Source: Alphaproteobacteria bacterium (GTDB lineage Bacteria; Pseudomonadota; Alphaproteobacteria; Caulobacterales; Caulobacteraceae). From it: 5,400 bases of DNA. The position numbers were made by a program, and so were the translations under genes. Shown one piece after another: positions 1 through 4,877 of this stretch; the stretch's first letter is position 1, and every line of letters begins with the position of its first letter. Under the pieces are notes generated by a model. It had not been told where the DNA came from, did not search any database, and worked only from the letters and a program-made list of their open reading frames with translations. The stretch is taken from the NCBI GenBank assembly GCA_018895795.1, contig JAHINZ010000142.1:1-5400 (forward strand), in the 5' to 3' direction.

Positions 1-230
1 ACTTCGCGGATCATCTGCGCGCCGAGGTTCTCGAAGCGGTCAGCCAGTTCGATTTCCTTGGCGACCGAGACGCCGTCCTTGGTCGAGCGCGGGGCGCCGA
101 AGGACTTTTCGATCACGACATTGCGGCCCTTGGGGCCGAGGGTCACCTTCACCGCATTGGCGAGGATGTTGACGCCGCGCAGCATCTTGTCGCGCGCGTC
201 CGAGGAGAAATAAACGTCTTTAGCGGCCAT
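1..230 (-). CDS. groEL: Chaperonin GroEL (Hsp60), N-terminal part, runs off left edge
   Basis: This is the large subunit of the cytosolic chaperonin, which forms two stacked seven-membered rings and folds proteins in an ATP-driven cycle with the GroES lid. Only the first 76 codons are in the window. They read [19 protein letters not shown], then the nucleotide-binding TLGPKGRNV segment (residues 30-38) and [11 protein letters not shown] (49-59). D52 corresponds to the aspartate needed for ATP hydrolysis in E. coli GroEL. The ATG at 228-230 is preceded on the minus strand by AGAAGGG (239-245) with a 9-nt spacer. The gene lies 61 bp downstream of groES with no terminator-like hairpin between them, so the two are very probably co-transcribed from the CIRCE-controlled promoter near 680-708. 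The protein is intact as far as visible and the assignment is secure. Confidence 0.98.
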
Positions 231-291
231 GGGTATGAGCCCTTCTAAAAGAGAAAACGGGAGTGGATAGCGGGTCTGACGGGAGAAGCGG

Positions 292-582
292 TTAGGCCTC
301 GATCACGCCCAGGACGTCGCTTTCCTTCATGATCAGCAGGTCTTCACCGTCGACCTTCACTTCGCTGCCCGACCACTTGCCGAACAGGATCTTGTCGCCG
401 GCCTTCAGGTCCAGAGCGACGACGTCGCCCTTGTCGTTACGCGCGCCGGGACCGACGGCGACGACTTCGCCCTCTTGCGGCTTTTCCTTGGCGGTGTCGG
501 GGATGATGATCCCGCCCTTGGTCTTGGTTTCTTCTTCGACGCGCTTCACGAGGACGCGGTCGCCCAGGGGACGAAATTTCAT
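292..582 (-). CDS. groES: Co-chaperonin GroES (Hsp10)
   Basis: This is the small subunit that forms the heptameric lid over the GroEL folding chamber in the cytoplasm. The 96-residue length is normal for the family. The sequence starts [14 protein letters not shown]. The mobile loop that contacts GroEL lies at about residues 16-32 and includes GGIIIPD (23-29). It is followed by the conserved GEVVAVGPG beta strand, and the protein ends in [14 protein letters not shown]. The ATG at 580-582 has GGAGAA at 589-594 as ribosome-binding site with a 6-nt spacer. It is the first gene of the groES-groEL operon. A CIRCE operator lies about 60 bp upstream of the start, which implies HrcA repression and heat induction. 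Nothing is odd in the coding sequence. Confidence 0.99.
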
Positions 583-641
583 AGGATGTTCTCCGTCGGG
601 ACGGTTAGAATTAAGGATCGCCGGCCGGGGAAGCGTCGCTG

Positions 642-668
642 TTAGCAGTCGCCCCCGCCGAGTGCCAG
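642..668. promoter_or_regulatory. CIRCE operator (HrcA binding site) of groESL
   Basis: The plus strand reads TTAGCAGTC, nine spacer bases (651-659), then GAGTGCCAG. The consensus is TTAGCACTC-N9-GAGTGCTAA. The left arm matches 8 of 9 and the right arm 7 of 9, with exact N9 spacing. On the groES strand the site begins CTGGCACTC, a variant I recall in other alphaproteobacterial groESL operators. It lies just downstream of the predicted transcription start, where bound HrcA would block the promoter and where the dyad would also form a hairpin at the 5' end of the transcript. hrcA itself is not in the window. Confidence 0.85.
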
Positions 669-678
669 CGCCGGGCAG

Positions 679-708
679 GAGGTAGTGCTGGGCGAGGGCG
701 GAGTCAAG
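679..708 (-). promoter_or_regulatory. Predicted groESL promoter
   Basis: On the minus strand a -35 element CTTGACT (702-708) is followed by a -10-like ACTACCTC (679-686). This resembles the Caulobacter housekeeping consensus TTGaCgS-N10-14-GCtANAWC with 14 bases between the elements. The -35 also contains CTTGA, as RpoH (sigma-32) promoters do, so heat-shock sigma use is possible. The implied transcription start near 672 places CIRCE at the very start of a leader of about 90 nt. The match to the -10 is only moderate. Confidence 0.55.
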
Positions 709-758
709 GATCGCGCCGTCCGATTTCGGGTCGCGCAGGGGCCAAAAGGACCGACGAT

Positions 759-1151
759 ATGAGACGTTTCGCCTCCGGCGCCCTGATCGCGGGGCTGCTC
801 CTGACGGCCGGTTGCGCCAGCGCGCCGCCGCCGCCGGGACCCCTGACCGTGACCGACGCCGAGGTCGGCGCCGTCACCCTGGCGCCGGGCCAGGAGTTGC
901 GGATCGAGCTGCCGCTGAACGCCGGCACCGGCTATGGCTGGCGGCTGGACCACGAGGCCGAGGCCACCGTGCTGGGCGGCGGCTCCAGCCGCACCACCGA
1001 CGCGGCCCTGCCGGGCGGCCGGATCACCACCGTCTTCAGCTATCAGGCCGTGGCGCGGGGCGTGACCGAGCTGTCCTTCACCCTCAAGCGCCCCTGGATG
1101 CCCGACGCGGCCGACGACACCCGGCGGGTCTATCGGGTTCTGGTGCGGTGA
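759..1151 (+). CDS. Lipoprotein with chagasin-like (I42) peptidase-inhibitor domain
   Basis: Residues 1-18 form a lipoprotein signal peptide (MRR, hydrophobic core, lipobox LTAGC), so C19 should be lipidated and the mature protein anchored to a membrane on the periplasmic side. After a proline-rich linker (23-28), residues about 29-130 look like the immunoglobulin-fold chagasin/ICP family that blocks papain-like cysteine proteases. The three inhibitory loops are recognisable: NAGTGYGW (54-61; family NPTTGY), a Gly-rich loop GGGSSRTTDAALPGG (73-87), and KRPW (110-113). The ATG at 759 is supported by AAGGA at 746-750. It is divergent from groES, and its stop overlaps the next gene, suggesting an operon. 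Cysteine-protease inhibition is inferred from the family; the native target in bacteria is unknown, and a general envelope role is possible. Confidence 0.85.
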   Translation: MRRFASGALIAGLLLTAGCASAPPPPGPLTVTDAEVGAVTLAPGQELRIELPLNAGTGYGWRLDHEAEATVLGGGSSRTTDAALPGGRITTVFSYQAVARGVTELSFTLKRPWMPDAADDTRRVYRVLVR

Positions 1152-1546
1152 TCGATCACATCACCCTGGGGGTGGCCGATTTCGAGCGGTCGGTCGCCTT
1201 CTACGACAAGGCCCTGGCGCCGCTGGGCCTGTCGCGCCTCTATACCGTGCCGCCCGAATTCACCGGCGGTGTGGCGTCGACCGGCTATGGCGATACGCGG
1301 CCGTTCTTCTGGATCGCCGGTCAGGATCCGGCCCAGGGCAAGGTGCATGTCGCCTTCCGGGCCCAGACCCAGGCCCAAGTCGACGCCTTTTACGCGGCGG
1401 CCCTGGCGGCGGGTGGGCGGGACAACGGCCCGCCCGGACTTCGCCCACATTATCATCCAGACTATTATGGAGCCTTCGTGCTGGATCCGGACGGATTCAA
1501 TATAGAGGCTGTGTGTCATGGGACCGCGCCCGCGGCGCCGGTCTGA
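1148..1546 (+). CDS. VOC-superfamily protein (glyoxalase/bleomycin-resistance/dioxygenase fold)
   Basis: This 132-residue protein has the two beta-alpha-beta-beta-beta modules of the vicinal-oxygen-chelate fold. Module one is IDHITLGVADFERSVAFYD (2-20). Module two begins about residue 64 with GKVHVAF and ends in AFVLDPDGFNIEAVCH (109-124), a standard family signature. H4, H67 and E120 are at the positions where metal ligands usually sit, so a divalent-metal enzyme is plausible, but the substrate cannot be deduced. I chose the GTG at 1148-1150: it starts the domain exactly and overlaps the preceding TGA in a GTGA junction, typical of translational coupling. The open frame extends upstream to 812, but that part is a shadow of the lipoprotein gene. 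The next gene follows after 19 bp. Confidence 0.88.
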   Translation: MIDHITLGVADFERSVAFYDKALAPLGLSRLYTVPPEFTGGVASTGYGDTRPFFWIAGQDPAQGKVHVAFRAQTQAQVDAFYAAALAAGGRDNGPPGLRPHYHPDYYGAFVLDPDGFNIEAVCHGTAPAAPV

Positions 1547-1565
1547 TCCAAGGAGCGCTCAGCGC

Positions 1566-1982
1566 ATGTCGAGTTACGTGCTGTCCCTGCTGCTGGCCGT
1601 GGTCGCCTGCGTGATCGGCGGCGCGCTGGGCGGGATCGCTTTGGCCCGGCCGGCGGCTCTGGCGGGATCGGCCGACGGCCAGGCCGGGCCCGCGCCGCGG
1701 CTGACCGAGGCCCGGACCCTGGGCGGACTGCTGATCGTCTCGCACGCCGGCGCGGCCCTCTTTCTGGGCTATCAGCCCAGTGTCGGGGCGGCGATGGCCT
1801 TCGTCCTGGCCCTGGCCTGGTTCGGCGCGGCCCTGGGCCAGATCGCCTCGGTGATGATCGGTCCCACCGAAGGCCGGCCCAACCTGGGCAACCTGACCTT
1901 CGCCCTGCTGATCGCCGCCACCCTGGCCCTGCCGTTCCTCAACCCCGCCCGGCTGGTGCTGCGCGGCGGGATGATGGTCTAA
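1566..1982 (+). CDS. Small four-helix inner-membrane protein, function unknown
   Basis: The 138-residue protein is strongly hydrophobic, with probable membrane helices at about residues 5-27, 51-69, 75-98 and 107-125. A short polar loop (28-50) follows helix 1, and a conserved-looking GPTEGRPNLGN loop (99-109) sits between helices 3 and 4. The EARTLGG segment before helix 2 and the overall layout resemble DUF4345-type proteins, but I am not certain of that family. The ATG at 1566 is preferred over the upstream ATG at 1518 because it has AGGAG at 1551-1555 with a 10-nt spacer and starts directly into helix 1, while 1518 lies inside the VOC gene. It is the third gene of a tight plus-strand set, and its TAA overlaps the convergent stop of the alkyltransferase gene by 4 bp. 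Confidence 0.8.
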   Translation: MSSYVLSLLLAVVACVIGGALGGIALARPAALAGSADGQAGPAPRLTEARTLGGLLIVSHAGAALFLGYQPSVGAAMAFVLALAWFGAALGQIASVMIGPTEGRPNLGNLTFALLIAATLALPFLNPARLVLRGGMMV

Positions 1983-2548
1983 CGCGCGCCTTCGTGCGCC
2001 AACAGCCAGGCCTTGCGCGCCAGGCCGCCCGCATAGCCGGTCAGGGCGCCGTTCGCGCCGATCAGGCGGTGGCAGGGCACGAGGAGAGCGATCGGATTGG
2101 CGCCATTGGCCGCGCCCACGGCCCGGCCGGCTGACGGTCGCCCGATCCGCGCGGCCAGGGCGGCATAGGTCGAGGTGGTTCCCGCCGGGATGTCGGTCAG
2201 GGCCCGCCAGACGGCCCGCTGGAACACCGTGCCGCCGGTGGCCCAGGGGAGGGCGTTCAGGGCCGCGAAGGATCCGTCGAAATAGTCGGTGAGCGCTTGG
2301 CGCACGGCTTGGGGCGCGACGCGGTCCTCCAGCGTCAGGTCGCCATAGTGCCGGCGCAGCAGCCGCGTCAGGCGCGGCGCATAGTCGTGGAAGTCGATCG
2401 CCCGGACCAAGCCGGCGTCGTCTGTGACCAGCAGGATCTCGCCGAGCGGCGAGGGCGCGCGGTCGAGGATGAGGCGGGCGGGCGGCGGCATGGGGCGATT
2501 ATCGGCGAAGGCGGGGGCCGTGTCTTTCCGCTTCTTGCGTGTCGCCAC
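1979..2548 (-). CDS. ogt: Methylated-DNA--[protein]-cysteine S-methyltransferase (Ogt type)
   Basis: This suicide repair protein moves the alkyl group from O6-alkylguanine in DNA to its own cysteine. The active-site motif is PCHRLIG with C159. Upstream are the DNA-binding helix-turn-helix segment FQRAVWRALTDIPAGTTSTYA (109-129), Y128, the base-flipping arginine R142 in GRAVGAANGANP, and hinge N151. The protein continues TGYAGGLARKAWLLAHE to the end. The N-terminal half (25-100) is the usual degenerate RNase-H-like domain, with SPLGEILLVTDD at 33-44. No Ada-type zinc domain is present. The longest frame starts at GTG 2546-2548 (189 aa), supported by a good ribosome-binding site. That site lies in the adjacent palindromic repeat and adds a basic 19-residue extension. 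The alternative ATG at 2489-2491 gives 170 aa, closer to family length, but has a weak ribosome-binding site. The function is secure; the start is not. Confidence 0.93.
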   Translation of the reverse strand: MATRKKRKDTAPAFADNRPMPPPARLILDRAPSPLGEILLVTDDAGLVRAIDFHDYAPRLTRLLRRHYGDLTLEDRVAPQAVRQALTDYFDGSFAALNALPWATGGTVFQRAVWRALTDIPAGTTSTYAALAARIGRPSAGRAVGAANGANPIALLVPCHRLIGANGALTGYAGGLARKAWLLAHEGAR

Positions 2549-2662
2549 TGGCCCCCTCCGCGCCTGCGGCGCTCCCCCCCCGGAGGGGGAAGATGGCCGT
2601 CGGCGCTGAACATCTTCCCCCTCCGGGGGAGGAGGATGCGCAGCATCCGGAGGGGGCCAGTG
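2546..2662. repeat. Nested palindromic intergenic repeat with four hairpins
   Basis: Outer arms of 15 bp are perfectly inverted (2546-2560 and 2648-2662). Inner arms of 19 bp are perfectly inverted (2577-2595 and 2611-2629) around a 15-nt loop (2596-2610). Between outer and inner arms each side carries its own small hairpin: GCGCC-TGC-GGCGC at 2560-2572 and GGATGC-GCA-GCATCC at 2634-2648. The whole can fold as a cloverleaf. Alternatively, each half can fold alone, since CCCCCTCC at 2552-2559 also pairs with GGAGGGGG at 2582-2589, and 2617-2624 pairs with 2649-2656. C/G-rich palindromes like this are scattered between genes in Caulobacter-like genomes. Here it fills nearly the whole gap between the dehydrogenase stop and the alkyltransferase GTG. 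Confidence 0.9.
2555..2559 (-). promoter_or_regulatory. Ribosome-binding site of ogt, embedded in the repeat arm
   Basis: The minus strand reads GGAGG, then six bases (gggcca), then GTG at 2548-2546. This is the best Shine-Dalgarno match for the alkyltransferase and favours the GTG over the ATG at 2491. Both the site and the start codon lie in the outer stem of the repeat, so a transcript reading through from the dehydrogenase could hide them in base pairing. Any arm of this repeat would carry the same purine run, so the match could be fortuitous. Confidence 0.45.
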
Positions 2663-2670
2663 TCAGACGA

Positions 2671-3978
2671 TCAGCGAATGCCCGGCACGTGCAGGGCGGC
2701 TTCCTTCTCGGCCTTCTGCTTGAAGACCAGGTCGCCGTACTTGCCGTATTCCATGCGGGCGATGGTGCGCTGGTGCACTTCATCGGGACCGTCGGCCAGG
2801 CGCAGGGTGCGGATGCCGGCATAGGCCTTGGCCAGGCCGAAGTCGGTGGTCACGCCGCCGCCGCCGTGGGCCTGGATGGCGTCGTCGATGATCTTCAGGG
2901 CCAGGCGCGGGGCCGCAACCTTGATCATGGCGATCTCCAGACGGGCCGACTTGTTGCCGGCCTTGTCCATCATGTCGGCGGCCTTCAGGCACAGCAGGCG
3001 GCACATCTCGATGTCGATGCGGGCGTCGGCGATGCGCTCTTCCCAGACCGACTGGTCGGAGATGAACTTGCCGAACGCCTTGCGGCTCATCAGGCGCTTG
3101 CACATCTTTTCCAGCGCCACTTCAGCGGTGCCGATGGTGCGCATGCAGTGGTGAATGCGGCCAGGACCCAAACGACCTTGCGCGATCTCGAAGCCGCGGC
3201 CTTCGCCGAGCAGCAGGGCGTCTTCGATCGGCACGCGGACGTTCTTCAGAATCACCTCGGCATGGCCGTGCGGCGCGTCGTCATAGCCGAACACCGGCAG
3301 CATGCGGACGATCTCGATGCCGGGGGCGTCCAGCGGCACCAGGACCTGGCTCTGCTGGGCGTGGCGGCTGGCGTTGTCGGGATCGGTCTTGCCCATCACG
3401 ATGGCGACCTTGCAGCGCGGATCGCCGACGCCCGAGGACCACCACTTGCGGCCGTTGATCACATAGTGGTCGCCGTCGCGCTCGATGCGGGTCTCGATAT
3501 TGGTGGCGTCCGAGGAGGCGACGTCGGGTTCGGTCATCAGGAAGGCGCTGCGGATTTCGCCGTTCATCAGCGGGCGCAGCCAGCGCTCCTTCTGCTCCAG
3601 CGTGCCGTAACGCATCAGCACTTCCATATTGCCGGTGTCGGGCGCCGAGCAGTTGAACACTTCCGAGGCGAAGCCGACCTTGCCCAGCTGTTCGGCGATC
3701 AGGCTGTATTCCAGATTGGTCAGTTGCACGCCCTCGAACTGGAACGTGTCATCGACATGGGTCTGGCCGCTGTGCGGCGGCATGAAGAAGTTCCACAGGC
3801 CGGCGGCCTTGGCCTTGGCCTTCAGCTCCTCGACCACCTGGACGACCTTCCAGCGCTCCTTGCCGATAACGCTCATCTCGGCGTCGTACCGAGGAATGGC
3901 CGGCACGATGTGCTCGTCCATGAACGCGGTCACGCGATCAAGGAACTGCCGCTGCGTGGGGGAGATGTCGAAATCCAT
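2671..3978 (-). CDS. Acyl-CoA dehydrogenase, ACAD10/11-like
   Basis: This is a cytoplasmic FAD flavoenzyme expected to introduce the alpha-beta double bond in an acyl-CoA and pass electrons to electron-transfer flavoprotein. The 435 residues cover the full family architecture. The N-terminal helical domain spans about 1-140, and the middle beta domain contains LMTEPDVASSDATN (147-160) and GRKWWSSG (176-183). The C-terminal helical domain contains SRKAFGK (298-304), QAHGGGGVT (369-377) and RLADGPDEVH (393-402). In that last motif D396 sits where medium-chain dehydrogenases have the catalytic glutamate of YEGT, a hallmark of the ACAD10/11-like branch. The ATG at 3976-3978 is preferred to the TTG at 3988-3990 because MDFDISPTQ is a normal family start. 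GGGAAG precedes it with a short 4-nt spacer. The gene has its own promoter and operator, so it is probably induced by acyl-CoA or fatty acid. Exact substrate unknown. Confidence 0.95.
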   Translation of the reverse strand: MDFDISPTQRQFLDRVTAFMDEHIVPAIPRYDAEMSVIGKERWKVVQVVEELKAKAKAAGLWNFFMPPHSGQTHVDDTFQFEGVQLTNLEYSLIAEQLGKVGFASEVFNCSAPDTGNMEVLMRYGTLEQKERWLRPLMNGEIRSAFLMTEPDVASSDATNIETRIERDGDHYVINGRKWWSSGVGDPRCKVAIVMGKTDPDNASRHAQQSQVLVPLDAPGIEIVRMLPVFGYDDAPHGHAEVILKNVRVPIEDALLLGEGRGFEIAQGRLGPGRIHHCMRTIGTAEVALEKMCKRLMSRKAFGKFISDQSVWEERIADARIDIEMCRLLCLKAADMMDKAGNKSARLEIAMIKVAAPRLALKIIDDAIQAHGGGGVTTDFGLAKAYAGIRTLRLADGPDEVHQRTIARMEYGKYGDLVFKQKAEKEAALHVPGIR

Positions 3979-3997
3979 GGCGCTTCCCAATCCCTGT

Positions 3998-4017
3998 CTT
4001 CAAACGTTTGTTTGAAG
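3998..4017. promoter_or_regulatory. Probable TetR-family (PsrA/FadR-like) operator of the acyl-CoA dehydrogenase
   Basis: Perfect 8-bp inverted arms CTTCAAAC (3998-4005) and GTTTGAAG (4010-4017) flank four bases GTTT. The core CAAAC-N4-GTTTG fits the consensus known for Pseudomonas PsrA, [G/C]AAAC-N2-4-GTTT[G/C], a TetR-family repressor of beta-oxidation genes. A second perfect dyad, CAAACGTTTG (4001-4010), overlaps it. The site covers the predicted transcription start of the minus-strand dehydrogenase gene, a normal repressor position. The regulator's identity is inferred, and no regulator gene is in the window. Confidence 0.65.
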
Positions 4018-4019
4018 TG

Positions 4020-4049
4020 GTTGTAACACCGGGCTGCCCTAAACGGCAA
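4020..4049 (-). promoter_or_regulatory. Predicted promoter of the acyl-CoA dehydrogenase
   Basis: On the minus strand TTGCCGT (4043-4049) and GTTACAAC (4020-4027) are separated by 15 bases. The second element matches the Caulobacter -10 consensus GCtANAWC at 7 of 8 positions; the -35 matches TTGaCgS at 5 of 7. The implied start near 4013 lies within the operator and gives a leader of about 35 nt. The -35 overlaps the upstream ATG (4049) of the divergent acetyltransferase frame, one reason to reject that ATG. Confidence 0.5.
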
Positions 4050-4075
4050 TGGGGCACGGCAAGCGGGCTTGCGGC

Positions 4076-4093
4076 GCGGGCGCGGGCGCCCGC
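4076..4093 (+). other. GC-rich hairpin in the leader of the acetyltransferase gene
   Basis: GCGGGCGC (4076-4083) and GCGCCCGC (4086-4093) are perfectly complementary with two bases between them (in practice about 7 bp with a 4-nt loop). The hairpin ends 12 nt before the ATG at 4106, where a Shine-Dalgarno site would normally be, and is followed by an A-rich break (AAAATAG). It could affect translation, or be a chance product of the local GC richness. Confidence 0.4.
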
Positions 4094-4105
4094 AAAATAG
4101 CGGCC

Positions 4106-4696
4106 ATGAACATCCAGAGTCTCCCCCTCGAAGGCCGCTACGTCCGGCTGGAACCGATCACCCCGGCTTTGCGCGACGAATTGCGGGCGGCGATCGACTG
4201 CGATCCCGCCAGTTGGGAGATCATGTCGACCAACGGCTGCGGCGAGGGCTTCGAGGACTGGTGGGGCGCGCTGCAGGGCGAGACCCAGCGCGGCGAGCGC
4301 ATCGGCTTCGCCATCCGCCGGCTGTCGGATGGCAAGGTGGTGGGCACTTCCAGCTATCTGAACATCCGTCCTCTGCATAAGGGCCTGGAGGTCGGGTCGA
4401 CCTTCCTGCATCCCGACGCGCGGTCCGGGCCGGTCAACGCTGAATCCAAGCGGCTGCTGTTGGCTCACGCCTTCGACGCCGGGGCGATCCGGGTGGAGTT
4501 CATGATCGATGTGCGCAACGCCCGCAGCCAGGCGGCCGTCATCAAGCTGGGCGCCGACAAGGACGGCGTGCTGCGCAATCACAAGATCACCTGGACGGGC
4601 CATGTGCGCGACACGGCGGTGTTCTCGATCACCGACGCCGACTGGCCGGGGGTCAAGCAAAGGCTGGACTTCCGCCTGACCGAAACCTTCGTGTGA
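4106..4696 (+). CDS. GNAT-family N-acetyltransferase (RimJ/RimL-like)
   Basis: This 196-residue protein has the layout of the Acetyltransf_3 branch of GNAT enzymes, which move acetyl from acetyl-CoA to an amine. The start LPLEGRYVRLEPI (6-18) is the usual first strand. GFAIRRLSDGKVVGTSSYLNI (67-87) gives strands 2-4. GLEVGSTFLHPDARSGPVNAESKRLL (93-118) covers the core strand and the acetyl-CoA-binding region. RVEFMIDVRNARSQAAVIKLGADKDGVLRNH (129-159) carries the D-x-x-N-x-x-S signature (D135, N138, S141). The close is RDTAVFSITDADWPGVK. The ATG at 4106 is chosen because it begins the domain; the upstream in-frame ATG at 4049 would add 19 Gly/Ala/Arg-rich residues overlapping the divergent promoter. 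There is no clear Shine-Dalgarno sequence before 4106. The acceptor (protein N-terminus, metabolite or drug) cannot be told. Confidence 0.92.
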   Translation: MNIQSLPLEGRYVRLEPITPALRDELRAAIDCDPASWEIMSTNGCGEGFEDWWGALQGETQRGERIGFAIRRLSDGKVVGTSSYLNIRPLHKGLEVGSTFLHPDARSGPVNAESKRLLLAHAFDAGAIRVEFMIDVRNARSQAAVIKLGADKDGVLRNHKITWTGHVRDTAVFSITDADWPGVKQRLDFRLTETFV

Positions 4697-4764
4697 CACT
4701 TCGTAGCACCTGAAAGTCGCGCAAGCTTTTCTCAATGCCCCCACAGCCATTGATGGCGGCCGAC

Positions 4765-4805
4765 GGGGCGGGCTGACTCAGACTCTTCCTCCAGCCACCG
4801 GCCCC
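4765..4805 (+). terminator. Weak, imperfect hairpin between the acetyltransferase and the next gene
   Basis: GGGGC (4765-4769) and GGCTG (4771-4775) can pair with CAGCC (4792-4796) and GCCCC (4801-4805), leaving a 16-nt loop and an asymmetric internal bulge. No T-run follows, so it is not a classical intrinsic terminator. It lies about 70 bp after the acetyltransferase stop in a 208-bp gap. A smaller hairpin, GCCAT-TG-ATGGC, sits at 4746-4757. Either might mark the transcript end; I would not rely on it. Confidence 0.2.
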
Positions 4806-4832
4806 CACGCAGCCGTGCCTGGCGCCGTAATC

Positions 4833-4860
4833 TTGAGTTGAGTAACGGTTCCTCTACCAA
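4833..4860 (+). promoter_or_regulatory. Possible promoter of the downstream unknown gene
   Basis: TTGAGTT (4833-4839) resembles the TTGaCgS -35, and TCTACCAA (4853-4860) is a weak match to GCtANAWC after a 13-base spacer. The position just upstream of the dyad and 45-70 bp before the ATG at 4905 is sensible. The sequence match alone is weak. Confidence 0.25.
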
Positions 4861-4877
4861 TCCGTGTAACGAATTGG
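4857..4877. promoter_or_regulatory. 21-bp dyad, candidate operator or leader hairpin
   Basis: CCAATCCGT (4857-4865), three central bases GTA, then ACGAATTGG (4869-4877). Eight of nine positions are symmetric, with one mismatch (C4862 against A4872). It lies between the possible -10 and the ribosome-binding site AGAAGGG (4886-4892) of the next gene. It looks like a repressor site, but in RNA would also form a small hairpin. It matches no operator I can name. Confidence 0.4.

Noticed and set aside
329..953. Plus- and minus-strand frames across groES and its upstream region (329-685 plus, 642-953 minus)
   Set aside because: They run through groES in antisense or across the CIRCE/promoter region and the lipoprotein start. 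Their sequences are low-complexity Arg/Pro/Ser or Gly/Arg/Gln and match nothing.
812..1147. Upstream extension of the VOC reading frame, which would make a 244-residue protein
   Set aside because: This part overlaps the lipoprotein gene in another frame and reads as an Arg-rich low-complexity sequence. The real domain begins at the GTG at 1148.
2546..2662. CRISPR array or rho-independent terminator as an explanation for the repeat
   Set aside because: There is a single nested palindrome, not regularly spaced direct repeats with unique spacers, and no T-run follows either hairpin on either strand. An intergenic palindromic element fits better, although some effect on transcript ends is possible.
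2539..4026. A 495-codon open frame on the plus strand
   Set aside because: It is the antisense shadow of the acyl-CoA dehydrogenase. The protein is rich in His, Ala and Gln and has no domain signature, while the opposite strand encodes a full, motif-complete enzyme.
3938..4750. A 270-codon minus-strand frame opposite the acetyltransferase
   Set aside because: It is a shadow of the GNAT gene and also overlaps the start and promoter of the dehydrogenase. It has no recognisable motifs.
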